A program made the position numbers and the translations under genes. A DNA stretch of 31,405 bases from CAYVLA01 sp964549615 [NCBI: uncultured Thermococci archaeon] (lineage in GTDB: Archaea > CAYQAE01 > CAYVLA01), in the NCBI GenBank assembly GCA_964549615.1, contig CAZJVP010000087.1:1-31405 (forward strand). Direction: 5' to 3'. The notes under the pieces are model-generated. The model was not told where the DNA came from, did not search any database, and worked only from the letters and a program-made list of their open reading frames with translations. Shown piece after piece: positions 8,759 to 16,634 of this stretch (its first letter is position 1; every line of letters starts with the position of its first letter).

Positions 8759-9805
8759 GTGAAGGCAGCAAGGCTCTACGGCCCGGGCGACATCAGGATC
8801 CTCGATGTGGAAACGCCCAAGCCTGGCCCGCATGATCTGCTATGCAGGGTGGTGAGGGCCGGCATCTGTGGGACGGACCACTCCATCTTCTCCGGGAGGT
8901 TCGTCGGCGTCAGGGATGGCTCGGTCAAGTTCCCCATGACGCCCGGGCACGAATGGTCGGGAGTCGTAGTGAGCGCCGGAGCCTCGGTCACCGGATTCGA
9001 GCCGGGCAACAGGGTGGTCGGAGACACTGCGGTCTCGTGCGGAACGTGCTACGAGTGCCTCATGGGCCAGTACTCGCGGTGCCGAAGAGGGCGGGCCGTC
9101 GGCACACTGAATGCCTGGGACGGCGCGTGGGCCGAGTACATCCTGATGCCCGCCCGGCACGTCTTTCACGTCCCCGGCGCCGTCAGCTACGACAACGCAG
9201 CCATGGCCGAACCCGCCGCAACCGCCCTTCACGCCGTGACGCAGGCCGGGGTCGAACCAGGCGACGCGGTTCTGGTGTTTGGCTCGGGCACAATCGGCAT
9301 CGCTGCAGCCAAGCTCGCCAAACTGTCGGGCGCCGCGAGGCTTGTGGTGGTCGGCAGAAGGCGGTTCAAACTTCGCGTAGCATTGCGCCTAGGTGCCGAC
9401 GGAATCATCAACACCACAGAGACATCCCTGAAGGAGGGCCTGATGCATCAGTTCGGCAGCCAGGAGGTCGACAGGGTGATCGAGGCATCAGGATCGGTCG
9501 ATCTTCTGAGGGCCGCGCTGGACATCGTCCGCACCGGAGGATCAGTAGCAACGGTGGCCTTCTACGACTCAAGAATGGACGGCCTCGACATAGATCGCGT
9601 CGTCCTCAGGGGAGTAACAATCAAAGGGGTGTCGGGCAGCCTGGGGATGTACCGACCGATACTGCAGCTAATGGACTGCGGCATGCTAGATCTTGCCCCG
9701 CTGATCACGGCAAGGCTGACCCTGGATGATCTTCCCGCCGCCCTCTCCCAAAGCAAGGCGGGCGGCAGAGGGATCAAGTCCATGATCGACATCAGTGAAC
9801 CATGA
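8759..9805 (+). CDS. Zinc-dependent medium-chain alcohol/polyol dehydrogenase
   Basis: 348 residues from GTG 8759. The frame is open from 8666, but those 31 codons have no family character and the TATA box lies inside them. Catalytic zinc ligands are visible as C37 in GICGTDH and H64-E65 in GHEW. The structural zinc cysteines are C94, C97, C100 and C108 (CGTCYEC...C). The Rossmann fold has GSGTIG, and the second strand ends VVGRRR instead of an acidic residue, which favours NADP(H); this last point is inference. Sorbitol, threonine and L-fucose/L-rhamnose-type dehydrogenases all share this architecture, so the substrate is open. Between a glycosidase and a tautomerase, oxidation of a released sugar or polyol is the simplest role. 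Confidence 0.9.
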   Translation: MKAARLYGPGDIRILDVETPKPGPHDLLCRVVRAGICGTDHSIFSGRFVGVRDGSVKFPMTPGHEWSGVVVSAGASVTGFEPGNRVVGDTAVSCGTCYECLMGQYSRCRRGRAVGTLNAWDGAWAEYILMPARHVFHVPGAVSYDNAAMAEPAATALHAVTQAGVEPGDAVLVFGSGTIGIAAAKLAKLSGAARLVVVGRRRFKLRVALRLGADGIINTTETSLKEGLMHQFGSQEVDRVIEASGSVDLLRAALDIVRTGGSVATVAFYDSRMDGLDIDRVVLRGVTIKGVSGSLGMYRPILQLMDCGMLDLAPLITARLTLDDLPAALSQSKAGGRGIKSMIDISEP

Positions 9806-9983
9806 GCGGGCGCAAGGCGCGCTCGCGCATCCCTGTGCCCCGGCGAGCAAGCATGACGGAGGAAATGTTTTTGGGGACACATGGACCAAGAACGTCGCCT
9901 CACAGGGACGGTGCCGCGCATGAAACAGCAGGATATGTCGCTTGGAAGCGGAACCACCTACGATGAGGACGGAGAGAGATAAA

Positions 9984-10175
9984 GTGCCCATAGTCCATGT
10001 GAACGTGTGGGAGGGATTTGGCCCTAGGAAGGCGAAGGCCGTGATAGGTGGGATAACGAAGATCTTTGCTGATCTCGGCGTTCCCGCGCCAGCGGTCGAG
10101 GTGGTGGTCCACGAGATTCCGAAGTCGCACTGGGGAATCGGCGGGGAGCCTGCCTCAGAGAAGTTCAAAGACTGA
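9984..10175 (+). CDS. 4-oxalocrotonate tautomerase-like small protein
   Basis: 63 residues from GTG 9984. The frame extends back to a TTG at 9942, but the family requires proline directly after the initiator, and this GTG is followed by PIVHVNVWEG. A ggagaga Shine-Dalgarno lies six bases upstream. In the family Pro1, exposed by methionine removal, is the general base for keto-enol tautomerisation of 2-hydroxymuconate-type and other 2-oxo acids, acting as small-subunit oligomers. Length is typical (about 60-65). The strand/helix pattern PIVHVNVW...RKAKAVIGGITKIFADLGV...VEVVVHEIPKSHWGIGG fits the fold, including the family's W-G-I-G-G ending. It lies 178 bases after the dehydrogenase, but the pathway is unknown. 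Confidence 0.85.
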   Translation: MPIVHVNVWEGFGPRKAKAVIGGITKIFADLGVPAPAVEVVVHEIPKSHWGIGGEPASEKFKD

Positions 10176-10189
10176 GTTCGATAGCTAAC

Positions 10190-10203
10190 GCCCCGCCAGG
10201 GGC
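10190..10203 (+). terminator. Short GC hairpin after the tautomerase gene
   Basis: GCCCC-gcca-GGGGC forms a five-pair hairpin starting 14 bases after the stop. No T-run follows, so a terminator role is weakly supported. Confidence 0.25.
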
Positions 10204-10222
10204 CAGCCAGCATGTGCACAAA

Positions 10223-10229
10223 GATATTT
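10223..10229 (+). promoter_or_regulatory. TATA-like box before the first GATase-like gene
   Basis: gatattt, in the string aaagatatttctc, lies about 29 bases before ATG 10255. This is the spacing of a leaderless archaeal gene. Confidence 0.5.
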
Positions 10230-10254
10230 CTCAAGTTGCCTTCAGTGGCTTGCC

Positions 10255-11490
10255 ATGGACGCGACTAGGCAAGCCCTCCTGATCTCATTCTTGACGCTGC
10301 TAGCAACGCTTGCGTCCGCGGACCTGGCTGTCGCACAGAACCGAACCGGCATCGTCAGGGTGCTCTACATCGGGGAACCCTTTGCCATCTGCCAACCGGC
10401 TCAAATCATGGCTTCCGAGCCCCTCACCGATCTGACCAAGATCGAGGCATCGTTGTGGATAGGCACGACGGCCGCGGTGATGAGGTCGTTGAGGATGTAC
10501 ATGCCGCGCAGCTACGCCGACGTAGTGGCAAAGTACGATGCGGTGGTGATCAGCGACGCAAACGTGCAGATCTTCGAACACAAACACATCGTCTGGATGG
10601 CGGACAGCGTGGAGAAGGACGGGCTGGGGCTCTTCATGCCCGGCGGATATGAGGGACTTGGAGGCTTTCGCGCAAATCCGTCTTGGGGTCCGACCAAGGT
10701 CGGGGAGATCCTGCCGGTCATAGTTTATGATCAGGGATTCTATCTTGAACAGCCAATGGCCGTTGACATCCCCTCCCTGAAGATGGACGACCCCTTCATC
10801 AGGAGCCTGCCCTGGGACACCCTGGTAAGCCCCTACAACATCTTCGGCCAGGGCGGAGGCATGAACCAGATGACCCAGAAGGATGGGAGCATCCTGCTCG
10901 GGAACCTGAAGAGGTTGAAGGATGGTTTCATAATACCGTGGCTCGTCTACTGGGACATAGGCAAGGGGCGATCTTTGGCCATGAGCGCCGACTGGTCTGG
11001 CGCCGGGACGGGCCTGTTCGGCTACTGGGATTACTTCGGCGACTTCGTGACAGGACTCATGCTCCATATCGCGCAGAGGAAGATCCCCGACGACTACCAG
11101 CTCCTACACAACACGAGGGTCAAGTACGTCGAGTACGCAGAGAAGAAGAGCCTCGTGCTATCGCTCCTCGACTTCATTGACAAGTTCGGCGCCAACCCAC
11201 GGCCCGTGGAGGCCAAGATCGCCGAGGCGGATGAGTACAGAAAGGCCGCGAGCCGCGACTACATTTCCTACGAGTTCGACCTTGCCCTCGACGGCGTGAC
11301 CCGAGCCCTAAGGGTCCTTGGCGAATCGACAGACCTCGCCTTCAGGCTCAAGGACAGCGCGTTCTTCTGGGTCTACGTGACCGAATGGTCGGCGGTGTCC
11401 GGCACGTTCGTCCTCGCCGGCTCCATCGTGTACTCGCTCATGATCCGAAGGAGGATGTACAAAGGGGTCGTGACGACCAAGCTACGCTAG
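10255..11490 (+). CDS. Membrane-anchored GATase-like protein (DUF1355/COG5426-type), copy 1
   Basis: 411 residues. The signal peptide (about 1-27) ends VAQ. A class-I glutamine-amidotransferase-like domain follows: RVLYIGEPF, LRMYMPRSY, YDAVVISDANVQ, GLGLFMPGGYEGLGG, and WDIGKGRSLAMSADW near 235-245. I see no GATase Cys-His-Glu triad, so it is probably a non-catalytic relative. A helical, charged segment (~285-360) leads to a C-terminal membrane helix (FFWVYVTEWSAVSGTFVLAG). The protein should be outward-facing and tail-anchored. It is clearly paralogous to the gene at 19860-21080 and to the relic at 12418-12890. Its stop overlaps the convergent partner gene by four bases. Such proteins occur beside surface glycan genes, but their biochemical role is unknown to me. 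Confidence 0.8.
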   Translation: MDATRQALLISFLTLLATLASADLAVAQNRTGIVRVLYIGEPFAICQPAQIMASEPLTDLTKIEASLWIGTTAAVMRSLRMYMPRSYADVVAKYDAVVISDANVQIFEHKHIVWMADSVEKDGLGLFMPGGYEGLGGFRANPSWGPTKVGEILPVIVYDQGFYLEQPMAVDIPSLKMDDPFIRSLPWDTLVSPYNIFGQGGGMNQMTQKDGSILLGNLKRLKDGFIIPWLVYWDIGKGRSLAMSADWSGAGTGLFGYWDYFGDFVTGLMLHIAQRKIPDDYQLLHNTRVKYVEYAEKKSLVLSLLDFIDKFGANPRPVEAKIAEADEYRKAASRDYISYEFDLALDGVTRALRVLGESTDLAFRLKDSAFFWVYVTEWSAVSGTFVLAGSIVYSLMIRRRMYKGVVTTKLR

Positions 11491-12311
11491 GGCGCCCAGT
11501 TCATGAACTTCGCCAGAACCTTCTCGAGCTTCCCGTCAACGTAGATCCTGATCAAGCTCAGGCACCTTCCGTGCCCCGTCCATCCCCTCAACTCAATCAT
11601 CACCGAAATGGGCTCGTCGGGCTTGAGGTTCTCGAAACGTATCCTTCCGTTGACGGGGGCCTCCGAGATCGGCCTCTCCCCGGGCATGAACTCCTCACCG
11701 CGCTTCAGCGCCCGATACACCGTCTCGTTCCCGCCTCGCGTGATCGTGATCTTCGCCAATTCGTATATGTAGTAGTAGAACTCCATCCTGCCCTTCATGA
11801 GCGTCGCATTCGCCTCGGCCGGCAGGAGGATGTACGAGGATGTCGCATCGCCGGCCAACTGCCAGGAGGTGAGGGCGCACATCGCACGGCCCATGTCGTA
11901 CAGGAGGTACTCTTGGCTGCGTCCATCGATGGACAGTTGGCCCTGCACCTTCTCCGGCTCGAATCCCAGCTGTTCTAGGAGCCTTTCCTGCAATGCCAGA
12001 TGGGACAGGTTTGCCTCCCAAGCCTCGAAGGACAGAACCTCAGGTAGCCCGCTGGTCTGCGCGGCACTGAAGAAGCTGTATTGGATCGTCAGCTCCTGTA
12101 TCTTCTTCCTAACGACCAGCCCGAGCGAGAACCTGTGCGTCTCATCGAAGTCCAGTAGCGCGACCAGCTGCGCCGGCGCCACGTTCCTTATGACCGTGAC
12201 GGGCTCAGCCGCGCGCCGGAGGAACAGAAAACAGAATAGGATGGTTGAAAGCACCAGAGCAATGGCTATCACGCCGACGAGCCGTCTATCCAATCCGCTG
12301 CCACTGAGCAT
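11487..12311 (-). CDS. Single-pass membrane protein, partner of the GATase-like protein
   Basis: 274 residues from ATG 12311. A TTG at 12293 may be the real start, since a TATA-like ctttaaga lies only about ten bases before the ATG. Residues ~10-31 are a transmembrane anchor (GVIAIALVLSTILFCFLFL), followed by an extracytoplasmic domain with no motif I recognise. It has an aromatic YYYIYEL stretch (~181-187) and a final beta-rich part (IRFENLKPDEPISVMIELRGW). The gene is convergent with copy 1 of the GATase-like gene (four-base overlap). A truncated homologue at 12873-13208 is convergent with the decayed GATase-like copy in the same arrangement. The repeated pairing suggests a functional link. 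Confidence 0.75.
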   Translation of the reverse strand: MLSGSGLDRRLVGVIAIALVLSTILFCFLFLRRAAEPVTVIRNVAPAQLVALLDFDETHRFSLGLVVRKKIQELTIQYSFFSAAQTSGLPEVLSFEAWEANLSHLALQERLLEQLGFEPEKVQGQLSIDGRSQEYLLYDMGRAMCALTSWQLAGDATSSYILLPAEANATLMKGRMEFYYYIYELAKITITRGGNETVYRALKRGEEFMPGERPISEAPVNGRIRFENLKPDEPISVMIELRGWTGHGRCLSLIRIYVDGKLEKVLAKFMNWAP

Positions 12312-12417
12312 AACGGTTCTTAAAGCTTAGCGAGGCCTTGGCCACGTTTCCATGTCAGATCCGGTGCGTGGTAGAGCTATTCTCCCTCGGTCAGGCAATC
12401 GGGTTGAGATCTGCCAG

Positions 12418-12890
12418 ATGACTTGTAATCGCCTTCGTCGCGGCTGAAATTCTGGCTCAGCCGGCCCTGGCCAGGCATCCCAGAAGGGACCCGGTATCCG
12501 GTGGGATAAGGGTCCTCCACTACGGCGACGCCTTCGCACCAAGCCTCCACCCAGCCTACGTTGCCGACCCGCTGACCGGCCTTGTGGGGCTGACCGGCAT
12601 GGCCGGAACAGCCCTGAGGTCGACAAGAAGATGAGGGTCTTGATGCCTCGCACCTACAGGGATCTGCTGGACAAGTACCAGTTCACCATCAGCCAGGCCA
12701 TCGTCGGCAACTTCAGATCCGACCACATCCATTGACTAAGGGATTCGGCGATCGAGAATAGCCTCGGCATCACCATGATGAGCGGCCACCGCACCTTCGG
12801 CAGCCGCTTCGGCGAGTAGCCCGGCGGCACCGTGCTGCAGGACGCTCTCCCGGTCTTCTGTCCCACCGAGCGCTACCGGGCGGATGATCC
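12418..12890 (+). pseudogene. Decayed, truncated copy of the GATase-like gene
   Basis: In one plus frame I read a signal-peptide-like LVIAFVAAEILAQPALA, then GIRVLHYGDAFAPS and ADPLTGLVG, up to a stop near 12634. A frame change leads into MRVLMPRTYRDLLDKYQF, then further stops near 12733 and 12817, then GGTVLQDALPVFCPTERYR. These follow RVLYIGEPF...EPLTDL...LRMYMPRSYADVVAKYD of the intact copy at 10255 step by step. About the last 270 residues, including the C-terminal membrane helix, are missing. The break coincides with the truncated end of the convergent partner relic. Confidence 0.8.
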
Positions 12891-13208
12891 TTGCGATCTG
12901 GGGGCCCAAAGCTCAGAGAGGGTGAGGTTCTTCCCGGTGAAACTGGGCATCGCCTGCACAAGGGTTGCGCAACGGATCTCCAACGTCCTGAAATCACCCC
13001 TTGCAAGAACTCCGAGGGAAAAACCCATCTTCTCCTTGGTCGTCACCGACCCAAAGGGATAGAGCCTCTCGGGATGAACGTTCTTCAGCACCACCAGCGG
13101 ACTGCAAACTTCCTCCCGCGCCACGGTTAGGACGACAAGCCCCGAGCTCGTCAGGACGATCAGCATGATCGATGCCAAGCTGGCATCAACGGAGAGTCTC
13201 GACGGCAT
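12873..13208 (-). pseudogene. Truncated copy of the 274-residue membrane partner protein
   Basis: The frame is open from 13289, but similarity begins at the methionine at 13208. A membrane anchor (ASIMLIVLTSSGLVVLTVA) is followed by PLVVLKNVHPERLYPF, MGFSLGVLARGDFRTLEI and LTLSELW. These parallel TVIRNVAPAQLVALLDF, HRFSLGLVVRKKIQELTI and VLSFEAWEANLS of the gene at 11487-12311. The C-terminal ~170 residues are absent and the frame ends in sequence belonging to the convergent GATase-like relic. It may still be translated as a short membrane protein, but I regard it as a remnant. Confidence 0.7.
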
Positions 13209-13335
13209 CGACGTTTGCGGCGTAATGACCCGCAAGTTGCTCGGCCGCGTCCTGCCTCCTAACGAAGAGTTCCGTTCACCCGACCCCACTACGGTACCGC
13301 ATGCGGTGGAGGCTCCAGGTGGGAAGGCTCAGATC

Positions 13336-14547
13336 TCACCGATGCGGGGTCCTGTCCAACTCCAGAGCGATTATCGTGTCGATCTCGTCCCTTGCCGACT
13401 CGGGTACATCCATCGTTTCGCGATCCCCGACGCGGCCCTGCGGGACGGAACCCCCGTGCAACAAGGATGCCGATCTGACCCGGGCGGCTAGGCCCTCCAG
13501 CTCCAGCCTGCCTCCCCGCCAATCCGTCAGGTGAAGATAGGCCTTTCGAGCCCTGAAGACGGCGTAACCCCAGGCCGGCGGCGGGATGCCTAGCGGGCGC
13601 GTTCCGTAGATGGACTCGCCGTTCAACTCAAGCCATGCCCCGATCTTCCGGAACCGCTCGGCCTGTTCGGGCTGTATCCCGCCGCTCCCCATGGGAGCGA
13701 GGTTCAGTAGGTAGTTGCCCCCCAGCCCGACGATCGCGACGAGCTTGCGTATGAGCTGCTCAGCGGACTTGAAGTTCCTGTCGCTCTCCTTGTACTCCCA
13801 TGAGTCGTTCACGGTGTCGCAAACCTCGAACGGCCAATTGTCGGGCCCTGGCGTCGGCATCGGCCGCGGATCCCCTTCCCCCTCGTCGTTCAGCCAGCCC
13901 ATCTCGCCTGGGAGAGTTGGAACCGACCTCTCGCACTCATAGAAGTCCCTTCCCATGACGAGGGCCTGAGGCTGCAGCTTTCGGATCATCTCGACGGCTT
14001 GGGTGACGTGGTAAGGGTAGTCATGCCCATGCCACGGCCCCGGGTCGAGCCAGAAGCCCGCAATCCGACCGTAGTTCGTGCAGAGCTCACGTATCTGGCC
14101 CTGGTAGAAGCGCACGTAACGCGCCCATTCATGGGGATGGCCCGGCTTGAACGCGGGATGGTGGAGGTCCGGGAGGGAGTAGTAAAGGAAGAGCGGCATC
14201 CCCTGGACACGGCACTCCTCGGTAAGCAGCTTGACGAAATCGCGTCCTGCCGGCGAGTTGGGGGAACTGAAATCGGTAAGCCGGGTCGAAAACAGGCAGA
14301 AACCGTTGTGGTGCTTGGCGGTGAAGGTGATGTACCTGGCACCGGCCTGCCGTGCCAAGCCCACCCATAAGCGAGCGTCGAACTCCTCGGCGGTAAACTG
14401 CTTCATTGCATCCTCCGGGCATGCCCAGTTTTTATGGCCGGTAGGAAGCGAAAACAGGCTCCAGTGTATGAACATGCCGAACTTGGCATCCTTGAAATGT
14501 TGCTGCTCGCGCGTCAACGGCGGCGGTGCGCATAACTTTGGGCCCAC
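13336..14547 (-). CDS. Alpha-L-fucosidase, glycoside hydrolase family 29
   Basis: About 403 residues from the GTG at 14547. The frame runs back to 14736, but that extension would overlap the divergent gene and its promoter and has no family features. Visible GH29 landmarks are FGMFIHWSLFS near the N-terminus, KHHNGFCLF (the KHHDGF fucose-binding motif) at ~77-85, and GFWLDPGPW with the nucleophile aspartate at about residue 168 of the shorter protein. WLNDEGEGD, WEYKESDRNFKS and GNYLLNLAPMGSGGI also fit the family. No signal peptide after the chosen start. GH29 enzymes release alpha-linked L-fucose with retention. Divergent from a TIM-barrel protein across about 70 bases. Confidence 0.93.
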   Translation of the reverse strand: MGPKLCAPPPLTREQQHFKDAKFGMFIHWSLFSLPTGHKNWACPEDAMKQFTAEEFDARLWVGLARQAGARYITFTAKHHNGFCLFSTRLTDFSSPNSPAGRDFVKLLTEECRVQGMPLFLYYSLPDLHHPAFKPGHPHEWARYVRFYQGQIRELCTNYGRIAGFWLDPGPWHGHDYPYHVTQAVEMIRKLQPQALVMGRDFYECERSVPTLPGEMGWLNDEGEGDPRPMPTPGPDNWPFEVCDTVNDSWEYKESDRNFKSAEQLIRKLVAIVGLGGNYLLNLAPMGSGGIQPEQAERFRKIGAWLELNGESIYGTRPLGIPPPAWGYAVFRARKAYLHLTDWRGGRLELEGLAARVRSASLLHGGSVPQGRVGDRETMDVPESARDEIDTIIALELDRTPHR

Positions 14548-14575
14548 CAAGCTAACCCCATCTGCTTTCCCCGCA

Positions 14576-14587
14576 CATTCATAAGTG
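14576..14587. promoter_or_regulatory. Shared AT-rich box between divergent fucosidase and TIM-barrel genes
   Basis: acattcataagt is the only AT-rich block in the ~70-base spacer. On the minus strand it reads acttatgaatgt and lies about 30-35 bases before GTG 14547. On the plus strand it lies about 35-40 bases before ATG 14621. One box, or two overlapping boxes, may drive both genes. Confidence 0.35.
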
Positions 14588-14620
14588 CCACCGTCCGCGA
14601 TCCCGCCGGAGCAAAGGACC

Positions 14621-16609
14621 ATGCTTGTGATGTTCAGGATCAGCCCAGCGCACTGGCTCAAAGACGAGAACCTCAAGGGCCTCGTGGATTTCCTCAGACA
14701 GCACCGCAGGCTGGTGGATGAGCTTGCGTTCTTCACGCATCACACGCACGCCCCGCTGCCGCTTGAGGAAATGAAGACCCGGTTCGAGCGGCTCGAATCG
14801 GTGATGATGCTGGTTCGAGAGCAGTTGGGAGTGAGGGCGGGCATCAACGTGATTGCAACAATGGGGCACCACGAAGAGAACCTGGAGGCATCGCTCGATG
14901 AACCTTGGCAACGCGTTGTGGACGAGAATGGCAAGGTCTGCAGAGGTACGTTTTGCCCCGGCGATCCCAGGTTCCAAAGGTACGTCAGCATGCTATACAC
15001 GCTTGCCGCCAGGGCCCGGCCTGACTTCATCTGGGTCGACGACGACGTGAGGATGGCCGGACACATGCCCGTGGCGAAGACGTGCTTCTGCAGGCGTTGC
15101 GTGGCGCGGTTCGCGCAGGAGACGGGCCGAACCCTCACGCGCCGAAAGCTCGTCGCAGCGCTGAACGGCTCCGCCAAGAAGGACCCCATCGACCTAAGGA
15201 GGCTGTGGCTGGAGCACAACAGAAGCATGATCGAGGAGCTCCTCGCCATCGTCGAAAAGGCCGTTCACGCGGTGGACCCGTCATTGCCGATCGGGTTCAT
15301 GACCGGAGACCGATTCTACGAGGGCTATGCCTTCCGGCGATGGGCCAAGGCCCTATCCGGCCCGAACCGTGTCGAGGTGCGCTGGCGCCCGGGCGGAGGT
15401 TTCTACTGGGACGATCGCCTCATCGGGCTCGTCGAGAAGGCCCACGATGTCGGCCGACAGGTGGCCGCCCTGCCAGGCGATGTCGGCGTGGTGCAGTCCG
15501 AGATCGAGAACTTCCCCTACCAGCGCCTGAGGAAGAGCGTGCACGCGACCATGGTCGAGGCCGCGGCCCACGTGGCTGCAGGGGCATCCGGCATTGCCTT
15601 CAACGTGCTCTCGATGTTCGCCGAGCCATTGGATGAGTACTCTCCTTTCTTGGAGGCTCTTCACTGGGCGCATCCCTTCTTCGAGGAGATCCAAAAGCAG
15701 GCGGGCCGCACCCCGGCAATGGGCATCTGCCCTGCGTGGAACGAGGACCTCTTCGCCGCGAACGGCCGCCGGGGCGCATGGTTTGACCGGCCAAGCGTCA
15801 TCGATGCCCTTCAGAAGCAGTACGTCTTGGCCGAGATCGGGCTGCCCATCTGCTATGAGCCGGGCCGCGCCCAGGTTGCCACGTTTTCGGGCAACACGCC
15901 TCGAGCCTTTGGCAAGCACGAGCTGGAAAGCTTCCTGGGCAAAGGGGTATACCTTGATGTGGCCGCTTGGCATGCCTTGGATCAGTTGGGCCTCTCCGGA
16001 CTGACCGGCGTGCGCCCAGTTGGGACGATCGATCACGACGCCACCGAGGTTTTCACCAACAACCCGATCAACGTAGGATGCGCCGGCAGGCAGCGCGACT
16101 GCCGACAGTCCTTCTGGCCGGAGGCCGCCTACAGCCTCGAGCCCACCGTGCGGCATGTTCAGGTCCTAGCGGAAATCGTTGACTACATGGGTCGCCCGCT
16201 CGGGCCGTGCCTGACGGCATATGAGAACGAGCTTGGCGGGAGGGTCGTGGTCGCGGGCTACTATCCCTGGTTCATGATCCACAACGAGGCCAAATCCGCT
16301 CAGCTGAAGCGAATCTTCGATTGGTTGAGTTTCGACCGTCTTCCGGCAGTCGTGCAGAGCTTCGACAAGGTCGTCATCTGGGTTCGCAACGCAATGGACC
16401 GGCCTGCAATCATCATGATCAACGCCTCGTTGGATCCCGTCAAGCGCCTACTCCTCACAGTGCGTCCTGGCGCGGATAGCTACGAGGTCATCCCAATGCG
16501 CGGAGAACGAACCATCATCAAGGCAAAGCACAATGGTTCCAGAACAACCCGCGACCTGATCATCGAGAACGTCGCTCCGTGGAGTGCCTACATGCTCGTC
16601 CCAGCATAG
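14621..16609 (+). CDS. Large TIM-barrel protein, candidate glycoside hydrolase of unassigned family
   Basis: 662 residues from ATG 14621; the frame opens at 14585, but that extension enters the shared promoter. The N-terminal half reads as an alternating beta/alpha barrel: LVMFRISPAHWL, VDELAFFTHHTH, VRAGINVIATMGHH, then FIWVDDDVRMAGHM followed by a C-F-C-x2-C cysteine group in FCRRCVARFAQETG. Strand ends IGFMTGDRFYEG, QSEIENFPYQ and ASGIAFNVLSMFAE follow. The acidic D-D-D cluster and the E-x-E in SEIEN are candidate active-site residues. The second half has a TENELGG-like beta part (YENELGGRVVVAGYYPW), reminiscent of the trimerisation and C-terminal domains of GH42-like enzymes. No signal peptide. 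I recognise the general architecture of GH42-like hypothetical glycosidases but not a named family. Its pairing with a fucosidase supports a glycan role. Confidence 0.75.
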   Translation: MLVMFRISPAHWLKDENLKGLVDFLRQHRRLVDELAFFTHHTHAPLPLEEMKTRFERLESVMMLVREQLGVRAGINVIATMGHHEENLEASLDEPWQRVVDENGKVCRGTFCPGDPRFQRYVSMLYTLAARARPDFIWVDDDVRMAGHMPVAKTCFCRRCVARFAQETGRTLTRRKLVAALNGSAKKDPIDLRRLWLEHNRSMIEELLAIVEKAVHAVDPSLPIGFMTGDRFYEGYAFRRWAKALSGPNRVEVRWRPGGGFYWDDRLIGLVEKAHDVGRQVAALPGDVGVVQSEIENFPYQRLRKSVHATMVEAAAHVAAGASGIAFNVLSMFAEPLDEYSPFLEALHWAHPFFEEIQKQAGRTPAMGICPAWNEDLFAANGRRGAWFDRPSVIDALQKQYVLAEIGLPICYEPGRAQVATFSGNTPRAFGKHELESFLGKGVYLDVAAWHALDQLGLSGLTGVRPVGTIDHDATEVFTNNPINVGCAGRQRDCRQSFWPEAAYSLEPTVRHVQVLAEIVDYMGRPLGPCLTAYENELGGRVVVAGYYPWFMIHNEAKSAQLKRIFDWLSFDRLPAVVQSFDKVVIWVRNAMDRPAIIMINASLDPVKRLLLTVRPGADSYEVIPMRGERTIIKAKHNGSRTTRDLIIENVAPWSAYMLVPA

Positions 16610-16613
16610 GGCC

Positions 16614-16625
16614 CCCTTTCGAGGG
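16614..16625. terminator. Small hairpin between convergent stops
   Basis: CCCT-TTCG-AGGG forms a four-pair stem with a TTCG loop in the 25-base gap between the convergent stops at 16609 and 16635. It is weak, but placed where a bidirectional terminator would be. Confidence 0.25.
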
Positions 16626-16634
16626 TCCGGTCGA

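Noticed and set aside
8842-9729. 295-codon plus-strand frame
   Set aside because: An alternative frame inside the zinc dehydrogenase gene, extremely Arg-rich, with no motif.
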